A stretch of 64,000 nucleotides of DNA from Actinomadura opuntiae (lineage in GTDB: Bacteria; Actinomycetota; Actinomycetes; Streptosporangiales; Streptosporangiaceae). Made by a program: the position numbers and the translations under genes. Below the pieces are notes generated by a model. It was not told the DNA's origin. It searched no databases and saw only the letters and a list, made by a program, of their open reading frames with translations. Below are positions 57,901 through 63,513 of the stretch, piece after piece (position 1 is the stretch's first letter; each line of letters starts with the position of its first letter). The stretch covers positions 1-64,000 of the forward strand of contig NZ_JASNWF010000005.1 in assembly GCF_030283205.1 (NCBI RefSeq), in the 5' to 3' direction.

Positions 57901-59351
57901 CCGCCTCGAGCCCGCCGGCAGGCCACGCCGTCCCGCATGTGCCGGGGAGTCACCACGGCACTCCTCCGGGCGCCCGCCCCGGCCCGGTCCCCGGTGCCAA
58001 TCCGCATCCGGGTCCGCACCCCGGTATGCGGCCGGGAGTGCACCCGGGCGTGCCTCCGGCCACGGGACCGGCTGCTCCCGCGAGCACCCATCCGGCGGCG
58101 CACCCAGGCCTGGCGGCCGGTGCCCGTCCAGGAGCGGTGCCGGGCACCCACCCCACGGGACCGGTACCCGGCGCCCACCCGGGCACGGCCCCTGGACCTC
58201 GTCCGGCGGCGGCACCCGGCCCGGCCGCATACCGAGCAACCCCTCCCGGAACGCCTCCCGGAGCGCATCCCGGCACCCCTCCGGCGTCCCTCGCCGGATC
58301 GAACCCGGGCGCACACCCTGCCGCCCACCCGGCCGCCGCCGGACACCCGGCGGGCCATCCGGCCGCCCACCCCGGCGGCACCCCGGTCGGGCACCCCGCC
58401 GCGCACGCCCCGGGCGGCCACCCCGCCGCGCATCACCCGGGAGCGGCCCATCACGGCCCGGCGGAGGGACGCGTCGGTCCCGACGGCGTCCGCCGGTTCG
58501 GCAGCGATCATGAGGGCGAGCAGTACGGCGAGAACCGGCTGGCGCACGTGTACCAGCAGCTCCCGCCGCACCTGCAGCACGCGATCTACCAGTACACGGT
58601 GCAGTCGATGCCGAACCCGCACCTGCGCCCGGGCGCCGACGTGGCGGGTTATCTCAACCAGGTGCGGCGCGAGGAGAACTACGCGCGGAACCTCGCGTAC
58701 CTCAACAACGGCGTCATGCCGTTCGACGAGGGCTCGCTCGAAGCGATGCGCCATCGGACGGATCTGAACGACTACCAGCGGCAGATCGTCGAGTACGTGC
58801 TGGCCCACGACGAGCCGGGCCTGCGGCTCAACGAGATGTGGCGGCAGCATCTGGAGCACGACCGGCTGTCGAACTACCTCGGCGGCGACCCGACGCCGGA
58901 GGCCTTCTGGCGGCGGATCGCCGAGCTGGACCAGGCTCTGCACCAGCCGCTGCCGGAGCCCGTCGAGACGAACCGCGGCCTGCACGACGTGTCGTTCATG
59001 CTGACTCCGGACGGCACGCCGCTGGGGAACCGGGACCCGCAGCTGCTGATCGGTGCGACGCAGACCGAGCCGGCGTACATGTCGACCTCGCTCGGGGTCA
59101 GCCCGGCCGTCGTCGACAGGAACCCGTTCGAGTTCCGGATCCGGATGCGTCTCCCCGCGGGCTCGCACGGCCTGTGGATGGGCCGTCGCAGCGAGTACGC
59201 CGATCAGCGGGAGCTGATCCTGCCGCGCAACACGAGATATCGCATCACGAACGTCGTCCATACTGGATGGACATGGTCGCCGACCAGGGACGGCGGCTGG
59301 GTCCAGCGGCCCACCTACGACATCTGGGCGGACGCGTCGCCCCCCAGATGA
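48954..59351 (+). CDS. Giant multi-domain T7SS polymorphic toxin
   Basis: 3465 residues from GTG 48954. Residues 1-150 are CpnT/WXG-like (MGLEIPAEVQWLSWIVGSDW, with a hydrophobic helix near 105-130). Residues 150-310 are Gly/Ala helices, and 325-1090 are Gly/Ser then Pro/Thr/Glu low complexity. Enzymatic modules in order: zincin with THEFGHQLG (His1211, Glu1212, His1215; likely third ligand Glu1275); two beta-hairpin modules sharing WTDG/YTDG and VTHV; nuclease with GGHIFPHEARGPG (His1891); RelA/SpoT-type synthetase with DLLGGKVQF (Asp2524), SGYRDIRM (2569-2576) and GELRLH (Glu2587); caspase-like protease with VIDGHADAD (His2785) and LLLGCHTGD (Cys2824); and a C-terminal ADP-ribosyltransferase (Arg3341, STS 3377-3379, QRE 3418-3420). 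It is encoded directly after YbaB and WXG100 genes. Probably an interbacterial or anti-host effector delivered by T7SS. Confidence 0.88.
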   Translation: MGLEIPAEVQWLSWIVGSDWPEGDETAMRRCAAAWRQAATSINELVGDVTGTVNNVRGTLDAEAAEKFQKNVEQWITTDPRLLPSMAESCEKLAEVLDNGALDIEYAKYMFIALLIVTAIEIAMLIAAAFETFGASTAGIPVAEAAAQTSSRLIFKELMQKLSEKLGEKLLASVLKGAAFGALQGGGLDLLVQGVQIAEGNRKGVDWGKTAGATFDGAIGGAFSGGIAHGAGKIPGVGDAAATPLGNMFKGMAREGASEAISGVAGTVATSAIHGDPLTWDAIAKGATSGAFGGAVGGGKGGLNDFDVPTPGVEPTTNVTPTTTHTPSVGDGGDGGGSGGSDGGGSSGGGSGGGGGTHATGGGGSYGGGSSGGGGGSHGGGGSNDGGGSGGGGGGNRISTLLGDTGGGGGGGSSHGATLASAAPEGGGGSSYSGGGSSGGGLGSNPAAYSGGAPSGADGGGPGSSSPLGGGAPSGAVPMGGGTAPGGAPAAGGAGVPGGAAPAPSTGAGGTGSPGSGAGSGSTGSGGSGGSGSSGSGAPGARPAAGGGVPGGTPSSPVGGSPSTGSGSSGGGSGRGRDGAPTEGATPSSTGSDGPSSSPTTPGTGDEHTPAAGGHTDPAAHTETPPAPGDSTTPSGDEHTPAPGGNNETSPLHEGGTPSTGDEHTPTAGDGSAPAARGDTSAPREGSTPPGEHTPSTSENNTAPTRDHNTPPAGESTTPSTGSEHTPATGGESTPPAGRTDAPSAGNDGTPPTGRTDAPATGEGSSTAPESAGTEPSSGGSPSASTDGTGTDSGGGGSTSADGGSIPEGTGSPAPEGGEAPPTSTAGASDHTAADQPDAMAEPQHDGSGTSDGGQPGIIAGVPMPMGGMGSMGGGSGVRGGGSPAPSGGTRVRTSTPGSGRPETTTRSPNENGRRVPRPSDGSVRENEPHTGTPAPHTENGPQPAHETPTPTENAGTPGDEGGRSAPSRPLTDDNAAADPAHRPIEDVDGQGVVRSDAPPAEPGQPEQTPSSGENAPPERPLTEDNAPGESPIQDVDDQGVVHGDTEPEHREAAPQDGEPEQHNKESGDAGDHDQPSGDDTPGGHDEPQNLADAEQQAREILDRFGDDAPAVDFSSRPIDPAAVQEINRALGQLAADYPGTMQRLNRIASIDMPGEGDTLAYARLHGDDQGIYINASEFDDNAARNEEGVAEEEDGFTVPGGGSTEGVFTHEFGHQLGQRLLEDPQMRADLNQAISDALGVPYDATQPHDAAMKARIEDALSQYGATTPHEMMAEAFTEYRLAENPRDLARAIGGVMDRHLRAETPEPTPSTGNDGAPHSRTTLPHQPHDNGTPGEPSRTPGEGPPRHDDGQMRPDDARPREGEPSHARSEQPPLHDSGELRPDERAPGEGEQPRRNDSGELPLDETRPHNETEPRTDEGQPRSDETAPRRDDREPGEGEQPRRNDSGELPLDESRPRNETEPRPDDGRPRSNETEPRPDDGRPREGEPTHTRGEEPLRHDSGELRPDESRPRPDEHTRPGEGEEGPQYRRSRSSDDDPDPTGGDDSNPPPPDSPAATPGEEPPAPRMPHQQADWNPPQHTREGDLSLAPDERVADHPDLAANTRYTVYQTDPVTGERLPRSVVYTDGDRRVTHVTNFTSDDPNVRVVPPNDNVDVTRPEPGVTHRVDLGHDNPHIFPGEEVSTGHGAAPSATRFDPPADAVHHTWPDTYDVRREGPFATRTDLQRPANARIEVLGPGGKLHGVFWTDGNGNVTHVRTWYGDKTHGFNPELGDKPAKAKAAGVPKPNTHYLIEPHERFRVENNTQLDPPSGARTGDFGDGSVKPGTFAYHTNDRGQAQTASGRPEYDAGKAQRNESVQTDVGRTGGGHHPPGRTDPKRVGEYHGGEFDGGHIFPHEARGPGEKINYFPQESRTNRGNHGTGFTPSETWRHSFEAHLYAQQEAGHTIQRIDFFPEPNDPRVTPEVVHVRWTEMVPPRTPDGEPELYTHYRSFHNVDPSLRGTPPPPGSIPPGSGSGPSTPTSPGPDEPQRRMRAPRPEPGDERVAPTPERTPAPEPTPSPEPTTTPEPEAPAADGRPAETAPPPGTPTGREAGTTEAARPDARSHYGWYESEGPATAPRPEAAPATGGQHTVGTPRPESHAPAEGTAPRSESTTPRAEGTAPRTESGAGGETGPRRDATLGAPEETAPRPEGDVRGESARPASEPVTGTGGPRPETPPSSVGDGTRADSGPRPAENAPPTRGTTPGEDGTRLADAASRSDAAPHPETATRTEAAAPRARAAEPEGERPRTADPELMRRVHENEQIRQIVDQARDTVVNDRGDRLGDLLDDDLRTRLPDHPELARIIEGNGPPPLTKAEQAIHDSLLARPRTLHSLLTHPEAVHILEESIREVNERGAEVIVDEGPTRPAETPLEEWQTEISDRLIREIGTSQAPGQPGFDHEALAAERARAGEDRPLAKDNQFVNDYLDELYRAADEHKDTLHAVLRELANEPEDAKMRPGRKDRVRALDKIINENEGDASTLNDLLGGKVQFGSVSDLYRALDRVQEVTRRHGVQVVSIKDRLRSPQPSGYRDIRMTVRMPNGHIGELRLHLKSFDAVADHEHSLYEVSRDLPNVAEEGAARGEREPRLTPEERAVRLAINARLNERFNEALDQALAPPPRSGDAAAPPDAPHRTDGPDTASRGTAPPEHAPADGTGHEVRQPAGEEHRPGHEDGPAHDRDQEHESGSPHDVEIPEGLPPHLHEVFRGSDETPAGRSFHDPSDPAMRDLARRVPADPQRFVIDGHADADGLRLGGGRRLGVDDLADLIGNDPAWGRREVLLLGCHTGDGDFAARLAERLGVPVIAPHGLAWSDGDGNVYASSGHAGADGQLRPGLPPDGSWTVHHPDGATTPGGQDGYAPGHPREGAAQPHGDAEARGLRDWFRRRRETEPPGDNAPPPHTGYADPRRPAPGHADPRHSAPGYGDPRHPAPGYGPSGYPRHPAASSPPAGHAVPHVPGSHHGTPPGARPGPVPGANPHPGPHPGMRPGVHPGVPPATGPAAPASTHPAAHPGLAAGARPGAVPGTHPTGPVPGAHPGTAPGPRPAAAPGPAAYRATPPGTPPGAHPGTPPASLAGSNPGAHPAAHPAAAGHPAGHPAAHPGGTPVGHPAAHAPGGHPAAHHPGAAHHGPAEGRVGPDGVRRFGSDHEGEQYGENRLAHVYQQLPPHLQHAIYQYTVQSMPNPHLRPGADVAGYLNQVRREENYARNLAYLNNGVMPFDEGSLEAMRHRTDLNDYQRQIVEYVLAHDEPGLRLNEMWRQHLEHDRLSNYLGGDPTPEAFWRRIAELDQALHQPLPEPVETNRGLHDVSFMLTPDGTPLGNRDPQLLIGATQTEPAYMSTSLGVSPAVVDRNPFEFRIRMRLPAGSHGLWMGRRSEYADQRELILPRNTRYRITNVVHTGWTWSPTRDGGWVQRPTYDIWADASPPR
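49930..52220 (+). repeat. Gly/Ser- then Pro/Thr/Glu-rich low-complexity linker
   Basis: About 760 codons of the giant toxin. The first third is Gly/Ser (repeated GGGGS-like units). The rest is Pro/Thr/Glu with the recurrent phrases STGDEHTPA and ENxPPER. Being this simple, it yields long spurious frames on both strands. It most likely acts as an extended, cell-wall-spanning stalk. Confidence 0.85.
52236..52853 (+). other. Zincin metallopeptidase domain of giant toxin
   Basis: Residues about 1095-1300. The HExxH motif is THEFGHQLGQRL (His1211, Glu1212, His1215), and HEMMAEAFTEY about 60 residues later supplies a plausible third ligand (Glu1275). The order and spacing are like the anthrax-lethal-factor-like zincins used as toxin or processing modules. 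Whether it is a warhead or a processing protease is unknown. Confidence 0.7.
53035..53550 (+). repeat. Degenerate acidic tandem repeats in giant toxin
   Basis: Encodes tandem degenerate units of the form DSGELxPDExRP, GEGEQPRR and NETEPRxDxGxPR, residues about 1360-1530. At the DNA level several 20-40 bp blocks recur, such as the GAACAGCCCCGCCGTAACGA type. The region links the zincin to the hairpin/nuclease part. Confidence 0.85.
54531..54923 (+). other. DNA/RNA non-specific endonuclease-like domain of giant toxin
   Basis: Residues about 1860-1990. GGHIFPHEARGPG, INYFPQESRTNRG and the later SFEAHLYAQQEAGH match the pattern of Endonuclea_NS_2-type beta-beta-alpha-metal nucleases (GGHLIA..GGxGxxxNLVPQxxxxNRG). 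His1891 would be the general base and the Asn of the PQESRTNRG segment a metal ligand. It should cleave nucleic acids. Confidence 0.75.
56271..56873 (+). other. RelA/SpoT-type nucleotide pyrophosphokinase domain of giant toxin
   Basis: Residues about 2440-2640. RVRALDKIINENEGDA leads into DLLGGKVQFGSVSDLYRAL (the D-[LI]-x-G-x-[RK]-V motif), VVSIKDRLRSPQPSGYRDIR (Lys/Arg substrate loop and the invariant GYRD) and GHIGELRLHLKSF (the vElQ/vELrl metal-binding Glu). HEHSLYEVSRDLP closes the fold. Such domains transfer pyrophosphate to GDP/GTP, ADP/ATP or tRNA, and serve as toxins in Tas1 and ToxSAS proteins. Confidence 0.78.
57141..57640 (+). other. Caspase-like (clan CD) His/Cys protease domain of giant toxin
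   Basis: Residues about 2730-2895. RFVIDGHADADGLRLGG (His2785) and REVLLLGCHTGDGDFAARLA (Cys2824) then LGVPVIAPHGLAW reproduce the layout of the cysteine protease modules that NCBI calls 'lonely Cys' or C80-like in giant actinomycete toxins. It probably cleaves the polypeptide itself to release toxic modules after delivery. Confidence 0.75.
57770..58450 (+). repeat. His/Pro/Gly/Ala-rich repeats in giant toxin
   Basis: Encodes units such as GYADPRRPAPGHADPRH, then variants of PGAHPGTPP and HPAAHPGG, residues about 2940-3165, between the protease and the ADP-ribosyltransferase. The many His could bind metal. Not a CRISPR array: the units are in frame, variable and contiguous. Confidence 0.85.
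58476..59351 (+). other. C-terminal ADP-ribosyltransferase domain of giant toxin
   Basis: Residues about 3175-3465. An N-terminal helical half (EQYGENRLAHVYQQLPPHLQ, DEGSLEAMRHRTDLNDYQRQ) precedes a catalytic half with VETNRGLHDVSFML (Arg3341), PAYMSTSLGVSP (Ser-Thr-Ser 3377-3379) and YADQRELILPRNTRYRI (Gln3418-x-Glu3420). R, STS and QxE define the C2/C3/VIP2-type class. A Gln two residues before the Glu, rather than Glu, is typical of enzymes modifying residues other than Arg. Confidence 0.8.
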
Positions 59352-59388
59352 CAAGGCCAGGAGAAGTTCTCGGAAGGATCGGAACGTC

Positions 59389-60303
59389 ATGAGCATCCCG
59401 CCTTACCCGGACGGCTCCGGCGGGTATCCCGGCTTGCCGTGGCCTCCTGACCCTTCGGCGCCGCCGCCGTCCCCGGACGACCCGTACGAGCCCCTGGACC
59501 TGCCGCCGGCGCCGCCGATGCAGGGCGACCTCGTCCCGCCGCCGGACAGCTACGACCGCTCCACCCGGCAGCGGGTGTTCTACCTGCCGGTGACGGCGGG
59601 CGAGGACCTGCTGGGCTACCTGTGGGCGGCCGCGGCCAATCCCAACGCGTGCGGGTTCATCCGCAACATGCGGTTCGCCGATCGCAGCCTGAAGGCGTCG
59701 TCGTTCTGGAACCGGCGGCTGGACGAGGCCTACCGGGAGCGGCTGCCGGCCCAGGACGCGGTGCGCCGGTGGCGCGGCGCCCCCGAGGACCCCGAAGGCG
59801 GCACGATCCCCGCCGACGCCCAGGAGCAATGGGCGCCCAGCAGGATCGCGCTGGCCGAAGCGCTCAACCCGGGCGGGCCGCACTCCCCCGGCCCGCTGGT
59901 CCAGGACGGCCTGTACCCCGACGGGACGCCGGTGGACCGGTCGCAGGGCTGGGGCCCGCTGGTCAGCGTCTCGCCCCCGACCTATCCGCAGGAGACGGCC
60001 GAACCGGTGATCTACCTTCCGGTCGTGCTGGGCGGGAACCTGGTCGGGTACGTGTGGGCGGCGGTGCCGGGGGACGCGGCCGGTTACCTGTGGCGGGGCC
60101 CGGCGGGCCGCGCCGGGACGATCGCCGCCGGCCTCTGGCAGGCCCGGCTGTCGGACGCGTTCCACGCCGGAGCCCATGCGGTCGAGGCGATCCGCACGTT
60201 CCGCGGGCTGGCCGAAGACCACCTGTCGGGGACCGTCCCGGCCGACGCCGCCGAGCAGCAGGCCGCGTCCCTGGACGACCTGAAACGCCTGGCCGAGCAG
60301 TGA
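59389..60303 (+). CDS. Protein with internal duplication; candidate immunity/accessory factor
   Basis: 304 residues from ATG 59389 (GGAAC upstream), 37 bp after the giant toxin. After a Pro-rich N-terminus, two halves share a pattern. The first has FYLPVTAGEDLLGYLWAAAA, later AYRERLPAQDAV, GAPEDPEGGTIPADAQEQ. The second has IYLPVVLGGNLVGYVWAAVP, SDAFHAGAHAVEAI, GLAEDHLSGTVPADAAEQ. So it is an internal duplication of about 100 residues. No enzymatic motif was seen. Position suggests immunity to one of the toxin's domains or a T7SS chaperone; this is inference. Confidence 0.75.
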   Translation: MSIPPYPDGSGGYPGLPWPPDPSAPPPSPDDPYEPLDLPPAPPMQGDLVPPPDSYDRSTRQRVFYLPVTAGEDLLGYLWAAAANPNACGFIRNMRFADRSLKASSFWNRRLDEAYRERLPAQDAVRRWRGAPEDPEGGTIPADAQEQWAPSRIALAEALNPGGPHSPGPLVQDGLYPDGTPVDRSQGWGPLVSVSPPTYPQETAEPVIYLPVVLGGNLVGYVWAAVPGDAAGYLWRGPAGRAGTIAAGLWQARLSDAFHAGAHAVEAIRTFRGLAEDHLSGTVPADAAEQQAASLDDLKRLAEQ

Positions 60304-60383
60304 TCGGCTCCGAAGATCCACTGCGGGGCCGCCCCCAGGTTCCGTCCGTCCCGCCACGTTCGTTCTAACGGAGAGTTTCTGGC

Positions 60384-61199
60384 ATGCCGTCGGCGAGGAA
60401 GACCTATCCGCGCTACTTCACCTACAACAGACGGCCGGTCGTCTTCGTCGAGGCACCGGGCGGCGACCTGGACTGCGTCGCGTGCAGCGCCCAGTCCGGC
60501 GGCTTCGTGCGGGCGATGCGGTACATCGCAGAGATCGACTTCAACCACGACGCCGACATCGAGCAGCTGACGTTCGAGGAGTTCGTCCCGGCGGTGGAGA
60601 TGTACCGGGCGCGGGCCAGGCTCGGCGAGGGCGCGGTGAAGGCGCTCTACGAGACCATGGTCGGCTTGGAGGAGACCGCCGAGCAGGAGCGGCGGCCCTT
60701 GTCCGCTGAGGAGAGGGCGCTGATCCGTTCGCTCAGCAAGCGGACGCACCCGCTCTTCGAGGAGTACCTGCGCGGGCAGGGCCGGGACGGGACACCGCCG
60801 CCGGTGCCCGCCGCGCTGCGGATTGCGCAGGTCTTCGACTCGATCGACCCCGACGGCACGCCGCACTACGACCGTCCGCCCGTGCCCGAGCACGAACGCG
60901 AGCAACTGCTGCGCTACCTGCAGGAAGCGCCGATCGTGCTGGCGGCCCGCGGCTACGACACCGACCGCCTCGACCCGGCCCACCCCGCAGAGGTCCCGCT
61001 GACCTACCACACCAACGGCGTGTGGATCTGGCCCGGCGCCGTCCACTACTACCTGCGCGTCCACGGCGTCCCGCCCGAGCCCCGCCTGGTCGGGTACGCC
61101 TCCGCCGCGAACTTCCGGCTCGGCGAGGTCGATGAGGAGACCCGCGCCGAAGCCGTCGCGACGATCACCCGTCCCGCCGACCCCGCTCCCGCCCCCTGA
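60384..61199 (+). CDS. Unrecognised protein in toxin/immunity array
   Basis: 271 residues from ATG 60384; CGGAGAG upstream. It contains CVACSAQSGGFVRAMRYIAE near the N-terminus, a helical middle (VKALYETMVGLEETAEQERR) and a conserved-looking C-terminal domain LTYHTNGVWIWPGAVHYYLR, VHGVPPEPRLVGYASAANFR. The C-terminal part recalls actinomycete proteins found next to polymorphic toxins, but I cannot name the family. It ends 2 bp before the next start. Immunity against one of the giant toxin's modules is the simplest hypothesis. Confidence 0.7.
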   Translation: MPSARKTYPRYFTYNRRPVVFVEAPGGDLDCVACSAQSGGFVRAMRYIAEIDFNHDADIEQLTFEEFVPAVEMYRARARLGEGAVKALYETMVGLEETAEQERRPLSAEERALIRSLSKRTHPLFEEYLRGQGRDGTPPPVPAALRIAQVFDSIDPDGTPHYDRPPVPEHEREQLLRYLQEAPIVLAARGYDTDRLDPAHPAEVPLTYHTNGVWIWPGAVHYYLRVHGVPPEPRLVGYASAANFRLGEVDEETRAEAVATITRPADPAPAP

Positions 61200-61201
61200 C
61201 G

Positions 61202-62101
61202 ATGACCGTACCGGCCCTACCCGCAACCCCGCAGGACGAGCACGACCTGACCGACGCGCTGGCGCCCGAGAGCCCGATCCTGTTCTTCCGCGCACGCCGC
61301 CTCCTCGACGAGTGGACGCGCGACGCCGCCGCCCGCTTCCTGGTCGGGCGGCTCGAGGACGGCTGCTGGTCGGTCCTGCACGGCGACGACGGCTGGCACT
61401 CCATCGGGACGGACGCCGAGCACAGCACCCACGACACCGCCCGCGCCGCCGTCGCCCACGCCCTCGGCGGCCTGCTCACCGAGGCCGGCACCGGCCTCAA
61501 CATGAAGATCATGGAGATGGCCGGGATCGTCGAAGGCCCCGAGCTCGACTCCACTGACTGGGGCCCGTGGACCCTCACCGATTCCGGCCGACGACTCGGA
61601 GCGGAATCAGAGCACGCGCCCCGGCCGGCCGCCGACGTCCCCTGCATCGCGCTCGACCGCCTCCCCGGACACAGAGGCGCCTACATCGCGCTCCGGCCCG
61701 AGGCGGCCCCGGAGCACGGCCCGTATGTGACCGTTCATCACATCTTCGAACTGGCCGCGTTCCGGCAGCTGCCCGAAGGGCCCGGCGAACCGCCCGAAGA
61801 GCTCACGGAAGGCTCCGTCCTCGACTGCTACGGCGACACCGGCCAGGTCTTCCTGTACGAGCCCGGCACGCCCTTCCACGAACGCGGAATACCAGGCTCG
61901 GCCGACCGTTACCCGCACCGCTTCTACCGGCTCCAGCGGCCGCTGCGCGTCCACCCCGCCTTCCCCCTCGAATACACCATCGTCGCCCGCGGAAGGACGA
62001 CCGGCTCCGGCCGCGGCTACTACCTCGTCGATTCCGTGGCCGACCTCCTGCGAGACGGCGCACTGGTCGAGACCGCCGATCCGCGCGAGGAGACCGCATG
62101 A
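61202..62101 (+). CDS. TNT-like (NAD glycohydrolase-fold) protein lacking catalytic Gln
   Basis: 299 residues. Residues 40-120 form a domain containing EDGCWSVLHGDDGWHSIG and HDTARAAVAHALGGLL. Residues about 203-290 follow the TNT pattern: VLDCYGDTGQVFLYEPGTPF, HERGIPGSADRYPHRFYRLQ and TTGSGRGYYLVDSVADLL (in active TNTs the last reads GGG[IV]QY, with the catalytic Gln). Here Gln is Gly. It shares both domains with the next gene. It could be an inactive toxin relative, an immunity mimic or an enzyme with other activity. The stop overlaps the next start (ATGA). Confidence 0.75.
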   Translation: MTVPALPATPQDEHDLTDALAPESPILFFRARRLLDEWTRDAAARFLVGRLEDGCWSVLHGDDGWHSIGTDAEHSTHDTARAAVAHALGGLLTEAGTGLNMKIMEMAGIVEGPELDSTDWGPWTLTDSGRRLGAESEHAPRPAADVPCIALDRLPGHRGAYIALRPEAAPEHGPYVTVHHIFELAAFRQLPEGPGEPPEELTEGSVLDCYGDTGQVFLYEPGTPFHERGIPGSADRYPHRFYRLQRPLRVHPAFPLEYTIVARGRTTGSGRGYYLVDSVADLLRDGALVETADPREETA

Positions 62102-63513
62102 ATCCGGAGGAGGAACGGGCGCACCTGCAGCGGATGATCGACGAACTCGTGCGGCTGCTTCCCGATGGCTGGCACGACGCCCGGCTCACCTACCGCGCGG
62201 TCGGCGACTACGAAGTGATCCGCCTCGTCGGGCATGAGGAGGACCCCTACCAGCGCGGCATCTTCGAGGCGTCACGGCTGCTCCCGCAGACGGGGATCCC
62301 GGACATGCTGCGCCGTCACAGGGAGATGACCCACCACCCCGATGACGGCGCCTGGATGTCGCTCGCCTACTCCGTGCGGGGAGGCGCGGAGGCACCGGTC
62401 TGGAGCGTCGAGGCCGACCCGCCCGAAGAGTTCCCCTGGGCGGACGAGGTCACCCCGGCGGACGCGGCGACCGAACTCGCCCGGTACCCCCGCCCCGACG
62501 ACCGGACTCCGCAATGGCTGGCCCACCTCGCCGCCCTGCACACCATCGGCCAGGCCTTCGACCCGGAAACGCTCCGCCAGGCACCGCAGGCCGAAACCGA
62601 CCTGGCCCGGCTACTGCCGCCCGGCCTCGAAGATCTCTTCACCACCGCGCGCGCGAAGCTCGCCGACTACGTCCCGGGCGTCGACCGCCTCCGCGCCGGG
62701 ACGATCGCCGACGGCTGCTGGACGATCGCCCACACCACCGGCGCCTGGCTCGCCATCGGCCCCGACTCGGCCGTCCACCCCTTCGGCGATCCGCGTGCCG
62801 CCACCGTCCACGCGATGGCCGGCGTCATGGCCGACGCCGGTATGGAGATCAACAGCCAGGTCCTGCTCGTTGCCCGCGTCCTGCGCAGGAACCGCGTCCC
62901 CCGCAAGAGGCAGGACGCGTGGACGCTGGCGTCCGGGGCCGATTCACCGGCCGCCGGCGCCTATGACTCCGTCCGGCCCGCCGGACCGGGCCCGTACATC
63001 GCCCTGGACGCACTGGCCAACCGTCCGGGCGGATACTTCGTCTGCTTCCCCGGGCCACGCCCTGAAGACGGCGCGTTCATCTCCGTCCACGACATCTACG
63101 GCGCCCTCGCCGGAACCGGCCTCCCCACCGCCGTCCCCGAGCCGGCACCCGAACCCGAGCCACGCCCGGAACCGCCCAGCGAGATCCTGCCGGTCGGCAA
63201 GGAAGTCGACACCTACCATCCCCCCGCCGACCGCTACGTCTTCGACATCGGCACGCCCTGGGAACGCCGCGGGCACATCAACCTCCACGGCCTCACCTAC
63301 CGGGTCTACCGCGTCCAGAAACCGCTGCGCGGCTACAACGCCCTGTTCCACCTCGGCCCCATCGGCTCCGGAACGCCCCCGCCCGAAACCGGAATGGGCT
63401 ACAACGTCGTCCACTCCATCGCCGACCTCGTCGCCTCCGGCCACCTCGTCGAGATCACCGGACCCGGCGGCGAACCCGGCCCCACCGTCCAACCGCCAGA
63501 GGAGCAGACATGA
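62098..63513 (+). CDS. Three-domain protein: WR-type N-domain, DGCW domain, TNT-like domain
   Basis: 471 residues; ATG overlaps the previous stop. Domain 1 (about 5-140) has DELVRLLPDGWHDARLTYRA, a GAWMSLAYSV segment and ARYPRPDDRTPQWLAH, and is repeated in the next gene. Domain 2 (about 185-270) has ADGCWTIAHTTGAWLAIG, DPRAATVHAMAGVMADAG, shared with the previous gene. Domain 3 (about 367-460) is TNT-like: VGKEVDTYHPPADRYVFDIG, TPWERRGHINLHGLTYRVY and PETGMGYNVVHSIADLVASG, again without the expected Gln. It looks like a fusion of an immunity-like N-domain with a degenerate TNT fold. Confidence 0.75.
   Translation: MNPEEERAHLQRMIDELVRLLPDGWHDARLTYRAVGDYEVIRLVGHEEDPYQRGIFEASRLLPQTGIPDMLRRHREMTHHPDDGAWMSLAYSVRGGAEAPVWSVEADPPEEFPWADEVTPADAATELARYPRPDDRTPQWLAHLAALHTIGQAFDPETLRQAPQAETDLARLLPPGLEDLFTTARAKLADYVPGVDRLRAGTIADGCWTIAHTTGAWLAIGPDSAVHPFGDPRAATVHAMAGVMADAGMEINSQVLLVARVLRRNRVPRKRQDAWTLASGADSPAAGAYDSVRPAGPGPYIALDALANRPGGYFVCFPGPRPEDGAFISVHDIYGALAGTGLPTAVPEPAPEPEPRPEPPSEILPVGKEVDTYHPPADRYVFDIGTPWERRGHINLHGLTYRVYRVQKPLRGYNALFHLGPIGSGTPPPETGMGYNVVHSIADLVASGHLVEITGPGGEPGPTVQPPEEQT

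Noticed and set aside
57770..58450. Possible CRISPR-like repeats
   Set aside because: Units are contiguous, in frame, degenerate and Pro/His/Gly-coding; no spacers or cas genes.
53466..59396. 1976-codon open frame antisense to the giant toxin gene
   Set aside because: It is a by-product of third-position GC in the sense gene: translation is Arg/Gly/Val-rich without domains, while the sense frame carries clear enzyme motifs.
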